The notes beneath the pieces were generated by a model that saw only the letters and a list, made by a program, of their open reading frames with translations, did not search any database and had not been told where the DNA came from. A program made the translations under genes and the position numbers. This document shows, in pieces, positions 63,129 through 64,000 of a stretch of DNA of 64,000 nucleotides. Origin of the DNA: JABDQA01 sp963824415 (GTDB lineage: Bacteria > Desulfobacterota > Desulfobulbia > Desulfobulbales > Desulfocapsaceae); assembly GCA_963824415.1 (NCBI GenBank), contig CAWGPM010000002.1, positions 124,001-188,000 of the forward strand. Direction: 5' to 3'. Each line of letters starts with the position of its first letter. Within the stretch, counting starts at the first letter, position 1.

Positions 63129-63812
63129 TCAGCATAACAATTCATTAAAGCCGCCGATGGAGGTGAACTCAGCAGAGGCGTTCAAGGGGTCTCGTGAACT
63201 GGGTCTGGCGATATGGATCAGGTGGGCGATGCCGTGACTGCGCGCGGCCCGCAGTACTTTGAGATTGTCGTCGGCAAACAGGGTCTGGTCCCGACTGAAG
63301 CCGAGCCGGTCTTCGAGCAGGCGCCAGAAAGCCACCTCTTCTTTAGCCCGGTTTAAGTCATCGGCACAAACAAGCTGGTCAAAAAAGTGTGCCAGACCGG
63401 CTTTGTCCATTTTCATCTCAAGCGCCTGCGGATGAGCGGCTGTAACCAGATAAATCGATTTGTTCTGGTTCTTCAGAAAGGTGAGAAAATCGACCACGTG
63501 GGGATGGACTGTAATCATATGGCTGATCTGTTTTTTCAAAGCCAGAATATCGAGATCAAGCTCTTTCGACCAGTAGTGCAGGTCCGACCACAGCAGGGTG
63601 TGCTGCACCGAGCGGTAGCGCGCCATCAACTCGTCCTTGGCCCGGGTCCGGTCTATTCCTCTCTGCCGGGCATAGGCCTGGGGCACGAATTGCTCCCAGA
63701 AATAGTCATCATAGTACTTGTCCAGCAGGGTGCCGTCCATATCGAGCAGCACCGTTGAGATCTGCTGCCAGTCAAGTGCAGTATGCGGGGCTTTATTATT
63801 GTATCTGGTCAT
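63129..63812 (-). CDS. HAD-family hydrolase, GMP/IMP nucleotidase (YrfG)-like
   Basis: The 227-residue protein has the HAD motifs LLDMDGTLLD (nucleophile and acid Asp), a LVTAAHP segment (motif II Thr), the motif III lysine region (RAKEEVAFW) and FADDN with motif IV aspartates. The cap and the YFWEQFVPQAYARQRG segment resemble YrfG, which removes phosphate from purine nucleotides. It is cytoplasmic. Its 5' end overlaps the small ORF upstream by 17 bases. Confidence 0.88.
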   Translation of the reverse strand: MTRYNNKAPHTALDWQQISTVLLDMDGTLLDKYYDDYFWEQFVPQAYARQRGIDRTRAKDELMARYRSVQHTLLWSDLHYWSKELDLDILALKKQISHMITVHPHVVDFLTFLKNQNKSIYLVTAAHPQALEMKMDKAGLAHFFDQLVCADDLNRAKEEVAFWRLLEDRLGFSRDQTLFADDNLKVLRAARSHGIAHLIHIARPSSRDPLNASAEFTSIGGFNELLC

Positions 63813-63984
63813 CTCTTAGGCGGGCAAGCCGTGTGGCAATGGTATTGATGCTCTGATAAAGGGCCGCGGGCGTGCCCTCCGGGGTTTCGACCACCAGCCG
63901 ACCGTCCGGGGTCAGCCGGGTCCCGTTGTTTTGCTGCTCGATATCAGCCAGCAGAGCGCGCGGGTTAACCGGGGTATCCTCCAT
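63796..63984 (-). CDS. Small protein of unknown function, possibly longer than visible
   Basis: The 62-residue frame from ATG 63984 has no clear ribosome site, and the same frame stays open to the window edge, so the true start may lie outside. The product is polar, with a strand-rich middle (TRLTPDGRLVVETPEG) and a C-terminal helix (ALYQSINTIATRLARLRD). No family is recognised. It overlaps the HAD gene by 17 bases, which suggests cotranscription. Confidence 0.5.
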   Translation of the reverse strand: MEDTPVNPRALLADIEQQNNGTRLTPDGRLVVETPEGTPAALYQSINTIATRLARLRDDQIQ

Positions 63985-64000
63985 AAAAGAAAAGACGAGG

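Overview
The window is about 64 kb of densely coding, moderately GC-rich bacterial chromosome. I saw no rRNA, tRNA, CRISPR array, transposase or phage gene. The gene set points to an anaerobic, propionate-metabolising member of the Desulfobacterota, most plausibly a Desulfobulbales-type sulfate reducer. This is inferred from a complete methylmalonyl-CoA route with a propionyl-CoA synthetase, sucCD, TRAP transport, a tungstate ABC transporter, a split two-subunit glycine decarboxylase and several small proteins I do not recognise. The genus cannot be fixed from the sequence alone.

Layout. 1-2.1 kb: the start of an M16C metalloprotease (cut by the window edge), D-aminoacyl-tRNA deacylase and a VOC protein. 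2.1-6 kb: a signalling module of PP2C phosphatase, transmembrane Ser/Thr kinase and FHA protein. 6.4-9.5 kb: a DUF2237 protein, a protein with two CDP-alcohol phosphatidyltransferase domains and a BaiN-like flavoprotein. 9.5-12.7 kb: two small unknowns, a secreted phospholipase A2-like protein and a membrane-anchored glycerophosphodiesterase. 13.1-16.8 kb: a one-component regulator and a TupABC-type tungstate transporter. 16.9-19.6 kb: a small coiled-coil protein, a J-domain protein, and a DUF6165/glycosyltransferase-9 pair. 19.7-27.5 kb: a xylose locus (xylFHG facing ROK regulator-xylA-xylB). 27.6-28.8 kb: a HEAT-like protein, a small membrane protein and a kinase remnant. 28.9-35.5 kb: an Lrp/AsnC regulator with gcvT-gcvH-gcvPA-gcvPB and a lipB-lipA fusion. 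35.7-45.3 kb: DUF808, a frameshifted MutY-like glycosylase, a frameshifted membrane protein, a TRAP transporter with an enolase-superfamily dehydratase, and a frameshifted UrtA-like binding protein. 45.4-48.3 kb: a dCache-HAMP-GAF-HD-GYP receptor. 48.4-62.8 kb: the propionate/methylmalonyl-CoA locus. 63.1-64 kb: a HAD nucleotidase and a small ORF.

How it works together. Propionate is activated by PrpE and carboxylated to methylmalonyl-CoA by the biotin-dependent (trans)carboxylase genes. It is then epimerised, rearranged by the B12 mutase with its MeaB chaperone, and converted to succinate by SucCD. The pathway could also run in reverse toward propionate. Glycine cleavage is co-located with the lipoylation enzymes that GcvH needs. 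Xylose and probably a sugar acid are taken up and fed into central metabolism.

Most notable observations: eight apparent frameshifts, all of the same sign (+1) and each explained by one extra base in a short homopolymer, lie in two clusters either side of the intact TRAP operon; a LipB-LipA fusion; a glycerophosphodiesterase-like protein without its catalytic residues between sucC and sucD; a tandem CDP-alcohol phosphatidyltransferase; terminator-like hairpins just after the binding-protein genes of the tungstate and xylose ABC operons; and a candidate operator shared by the two propionate transcription units. No clearly new multi-gene system is proven. The kinase module and the phospholipid-degradation pair are the best candidates for under-described biology.
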